From: Halomarina oriensis
GTDB taxonomy: Archaea > Halobacteriota > Halobacteria > Halobacteriales > Haloarculaceae
Direction of reading: 5' to 3'
DNA length: 64,000 nt
Assembly: GCF_009791395.1 (NCBI RefSeq)
Contig: NZ_WSZK01000015.1
Span: 186,001 to 250,000, forward strand
Shown here piece after piece: positions 61,187 through 64,000 of this stretch. The position numbers were made by a program, and so were the translations under genes. The notes beneath the pieces were generated by a model. It was given only the letters and a program-made list of their open reading frames with translations. It was not told where the DNA came from and made no database searches. Numbering within the stretch: the stretch's first letter is position 1; each line of letters begins with the position of its first letter.

Positions 61187-62635
61187 ATGAAACGACGACA
61201 GTTCCTCACGACGACCGGACTCGCGGTGGCGGCCGCCGGAGTTCCGGTCGTCAGCGCTCGAGACGCCGAGATACCGAACCCGAACGCCTACCTCACGAAC
61301 CGACAGCTCTCCCAGCAGCTTCGACTGCTGAACCGCACCAGCCACCTCGTCTCCCTCCGGCGCATCGGCCGGTCGGCGGGCCTCCGTGACCCGCTGTGGG
61401 AGGTCACCGTGGGTGAGGGGGAGACGAACGTCCACCTCATCACGCAGATTCACGGCGACGAACCGGCCGGGACGGACGCCATCGTCAAACTGCTCCAGCA
61501 GATAGTCGCCGAACCCGACCGCTACGAGGACGTCCTGCGGAACCTCACCATCACCGTCGTCCCGCGCGTCAACCCCGACGGCGCGATGTTCGGCTGGGAC
61601 GCGGACGAGGACGGCGACTTCGACCGTATCACCCGTCGTCAGAACACCCAGAGGTGGGACGAGGACGATTCGCGGTACGAACCGTACTACCACTACGCCG
61701 AGAGCGGCACCGACGAGTTGCCCGCGCCGGACCCGCCGCTCGGCTACGACATGAACCGCGACTTCAACATCCTCGACGACCTGGGTCGCACACCGGGCAA
61801 CAGCGGTGGGAAAGGCCACGGAAAGGGGAACGGCAAGGGCGAGAAGAAGGGCCACGGGAAGGGCAACGCGCCCCGCGAGTTCTTCCCCGAGGAGTACTGG
61901 ACCGGAGGCGACGGCCAGTACCGACTCGACCTGCCCTACGAGGGCTACACGCTCCGGTCGAGCGGACTCCGACTGGCCCCGGAGGTGCGCGCCGTGACCG
62001 AGTCGTTCCTCCGAGCGGACCCGGACTACGCCATCACCCACCACCACCAGGGCATCCCCTCCGTCCCCGACACCGACCCGCTCGAACCCTCCATCATGAG
62101 CGTCATGGCGGCGTTCGGCGAGGACTACCTCGATCAGGCCCCGTTCTACGACGGTGAAGGGCCCATCGAGGACAGCGTCAACCCGTTCATCGGCAAGGAG
62201 ACGAGCGACCGCTCGCTGAGCCTCAACAGACTGGTCGCCGACAGACTCGCCACCGTCACCGAGCCGTGGGACGAGTTCGACACGGTGACGCGCTACGGCT
62301 ACGCGACGCTGTGGGGGTCGTATCTCGACGCGCTCTGTCCGCGGACGAACGCGGCGGGGATGCTCTACGAGGTGTCGGGCCAGACCGACGCCGTGGGGTC
62401 GCGTGCCTACGGGCTGAAGGTCGAAGCCTCGCGGGTGGGCTTCGAGGAGACGTTCCTGACGCTCGCGGCCGACCCCGACCTCTCGTCGGTCGACGCCGAG
62501 AGCTACTTCGACCTGCCGCTGTCGGGTGAGTCGTACCCCGTCGACGACCCCGAAGGGACGGGCCGGGCGGCCGCCCGCGCCCGCCACGCGCGACCGACGC
62601 CCACCCCCCCGACCGACGCGTTCCGGCAGGGCTGA
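61187..62635 (+). CDS. Tat-exported M14-type metallocarboxypeptidase-like protein
   Basis: 482 residues. A Tat signal (KRRQFLTTTGLAVAAAG) is followed by an M14-like fold. Zinc ligands His and Glu are in QIHGDEPAG (near residue 90), with a substrate-binding region VVPRVNPDGAMFGWD, DMNRDFN, a third His in ITHHHQG and the candidate catalytic Glu in LYEVSGQ. A lysine/glycine/histidine-rich insert (GKGHGKGNGKGEKKGHGKGN, about residues 206-225) is unusual in an acidic proteome. The C-terminal tail is Arg/Ala-rich. It probably trims peptides outside the cell. The 5' leader region contains TATAAG near 61118. Confidence 0.85.
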   Translation: MKRRQFLTTTGLAVAAAGVPVVSARDAEIPNPNAYLTNRQLSQQLRLLNRTSHLVSLRRIGRSAGLRDPLWEVTVGEGETNVHLITQIHGDEPAGTDAIVKLLQQIVAEPDRYEDVLRNLTITVVPRVNPDGAMFGWDADEDGDFDRITRRQNTQRWDEDDSRYEPYYHYAESGTDELPAPDPPLGYDMNRDFNILDDLGRTPGNSGGKGHGKGNGKGEKKGHGKGNAPREFFPEEYWTGGDGQYRLDLPYEGYTLRSSGLRLAPEVRAVTESFLRADPDYAITHHHQGIPSVPDTDPLEPSIMSVMAAFGEDYLDQAPFYDGEGPIEDSVNPFIGKETSDRSLSLNRLVADRLATVTEPWDEFDTVTRYGYATLWGSYLDALCPRTNAAGMLYEVSGQTDAVGSRAYGLKVEASRVGFEETFLTLAADPDLSSVDAESYFDLPLSGESYPVDDPEGTGRAAARARHARPTPTPPTDAFRQG

Positions 62636-62729
62636 ACGGGACGCGCGGACCGACACCGAACAGGACGTCGTTCGTCGCCGCGACCACCGGGAGGCCAAGG
62701 AGTAAGCGGCCGCCGCCCCTACGTCCGGT

Positions 62730-63672
62730 ATGCGAGTTCTCGTCACTGGAGCGAGCGGGTTCGTCGGCAGTCGCCTCGTTCCGGCACTGGTCGAGGCGGG
62801 CCACGACGTGGTCACACTGGTGCGCACGCCCAGCGAGTACGACCCCCCCCGACGGCGTCACGGTGAAGCAGGGCGACCTGCTGGAGGTCGGAAGCTTCGA
62901 GCACGCGCTGGCGGACGTGGAGGCGGCGTACTACCTCGTCCACTCGATGCAGGCCGGCGAGGAGTTCGAGGAGCGCGACCGGCTCGCCGCACGTCACTTC
63001 GTCGACGCCGCGAACGCGGCGGCCCTCTCGCGGGTCGTCTACCTCAGCGGTCTCGGCGACGACCGCGACCGCCTCTCGGCGCACCTCAAGTCGCGCCGCG
63101 AGGTCGAACGGGTCCTCGGCGAGGGCGAGGCCGACCTCACCGTCCTCCGGGCGGCCATCGTCGTCGGCGACGGGTCGGCGAGTTTCGAAATCGTCCGGCA
63201 GTTGGCCGAGCGCCTCCCCGTGATGGTGACGCCGAAGTGGGTCGACACCGAGTGTCAGCCCATCGCCATCGACGACGTGGTCGCGTACCTCGTCGGCGTC
63301 CTCGCCAGCGAGGCGACGGCGGACAACACCTACCAGATCGGCGGGCCGGAGGTGCTGACCTACCGTGAACTCATCGAGCGAACCGCGGAGGTGACGACCG
63401 GGCGACGACCGTTCATCGTCCCGGTTCCGGTGCTCACCCCACGGCTCTCCTCGTACTGGCTGGCGCTGACGACGGACGCGGAGATGAGCGTCGCCCGCCC
63501 GCTGGTCGACGGGATGCGCAACCCGGTGGTCGTCGACGACACCCGCATCCGGACCGTCGTCGACGTGACGCCCACCTCGTTCGACGAGGCGGTCAGACGG
63601 GCACTCGGACGGGACGAACGGGTCGGCGTCGAACACGCCACCGAACGCGCCGAACCGCGCGGAGCGGACTGA
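62730..63672 (+). pseudogene. NmrA/SDR-type NAD(P)-binding protein, frameshifted at a C8 run
   Basis: The Rossmann start MRVLVTGASGFVGSRLVPAL runs to SEYDPP, where a run of eight C (62843-62850) breaks the frame. The rest continues in the next frame: DGVTVKQGDLLEVGSFEHAL, AYYLVHSMQ, VVYLSGLGDDRDRLSAHLKS, TVLRAAIVVGDGSASFEIVR, TPKWVDTECQPIAIDDVVAY and the C-terminal helices. With seven C the gene has 314 codons (313 residues), the usual length for this NAD(P)H-binding epimerase-like family, often annotated as a nucleoside-diphosphate-sugar epimerase. The substrate is unknown. Its stop directly abuts the next gene's ATG. Confidence 0.85.
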
Positions 63673-64000
63673 ATGGGACGGCTCGAGTTCGGCGAGACGT
63701 GGGTCTACGAGTCCATCGTGACCGCGCTGCCGGGCATCGACGTCTCGCGGCCGTTCGCCATCGGCCTCCAGCTCGTCCTCTTCCAGGTGGGCATCACCCT
63801 GATCTGGTGGGTCTACGACTTCCCGACCGAGACGTTGCTGGCGGGGACCGCCGCCGTCGTCGTCGCCACGCTGGGGAGCGTCGAGATGCTCCGCATCTCG
63901 GACCTCGTCAGGTCCGAACGGCTCCCCGACGCCTACCAGCGACTGCTGTTCGGCTCCAGCATCGAGGTGGTGCTGGCGGTGCTGGCGTTCATCGCGCTGG
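63673..64000 (+). CDS. Hypothetical membrane protein, N-terminal part
   Basis: It begins immediately after the epimerase-like stop and runs off the window after about 109 codons. It starts MGRLEFGETWVYESIVTALP and has hydrophobic segments (FAIGLQLVLFQVGITLIWWV, LLAGTAAVVVATLGSVEML, GSSIEVVLAVLAFIAL), so at least three helices. It is probably cotranscribed with the upstream gene. The family is not identified from this part. Confidence 0.72.
   Translation, partial: MGRLEFGETWVYESIVTALPGIDVSRPFAIGLQLVLFQVGITLIWWVYDFPTETLLAGTAAVVVATLGSVEMLRISDLVRSERLPDAYQRLLFGSSIEVVLAVLAFIAL

Noticed and set aside
1-64000. CRISPR arrays, IS elements, prophage or toxin-antitoxin modules
   Set aside because: No regular repeat-spacer series, transposase, integrase, terminase or recognisable toxin was found on either strand.

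Overview
The window is chromosomal DNA from a haloarchaeon (class Halobacteria). The evidence is very high GC with C/G-rich third codon positions, strongly acidic proteins, many twin-arginine (Tat) signal peptides, leaderless genes with a TATA-like element 24-31 bases before the start codon, and archaeal genes such as radA, aIF6, L39e, NMD3, SRP54 and bacterio-opsin-activator-type regulators. Most of it reads as ordinary core chromosome. No integrase, transposase, CRISPR array or rRNA gene was seen.

Layout. 1-9.6 kb: end of a 2H phosphoesterase-like gene, an XPD/Rad3-type Fe-S helicase, a CDF metal exporter, a YfcE-type phosphodiesterase, threonine aldolase, an M29 aminopeptidase, CutA and a large S9 peptidase. 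9.7-15 kb: a PAS/GAF/HTH_10 sensor-regulator, a halolysin-like subtilase, a wHTH membrane regulator and a Tat-exported DUF1102-type protein. 15-25 kb: SRP54, SurE, a two-gene split MgtE transporter, a YihY membrane protein, a Csp-like Cys-rich protein, membrane proteins, a molybdopterin oxidoreductase, and a HAD/RNA-binding/P-loop operon ending near tRNA-Arg(UCU). 25-32 kb: copies of the tRNA 3' end, a HalOD1 protein, a second very large sensor-regulator, a broken small membrane gene, and a 926-residue exported nuclease/lamin-tail protein.

32-46 kb: the conserved archaeal L39e-L31e-aIF6-L18a-prefoldin alpha-FtsY operon, a ZIP transporter, ThpR, a TPR/DUF424 pair, sufS and sufU separated by an antisense exported LVIVD protein, radA, and an HtpX/PspAB/membrane-protein envelope-stress operon. 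45-54 kb: a complete dppABCDF peptide importer with gamma-glutamyltransferase upstream, suggesting peptide and glutathione-like scavenging. 54-64 kb: NMD3, two tiny ORFs, a Tat lipoprotein, a second Fe-S helicase (frameshifted), a zinc-ribbon protein, a COG4880 beta-propeller protein, an M14 carboxypeptidase-like protein, a frameshifted NAD(P)-binding protein and a truncated membrane protein.

Functional themes are protein targeting and translation (SRP54, FtsY, ribosomal proteins, aIF6, prefoldin, NMD3), extracellular and intracellular proteolysis plus peptide uptake, metal homeostasis (CDF, CutA, MgtE, ZIP, Csp-like), Fe-S assembly, and light/redox/small-molecule sensing. Three loci need single-base insertions removed to restore reading frames, so either sequence accuracy or real gene decay must be settled there. 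The most distinctive non-coding signals are a TCAAAY-N4-GTTTGA palindrome upstream of two divergent genes (with a third copy at 4.4 kb) and two partial copies of the tRNA-Arg 3' end downstream of that tRNA.
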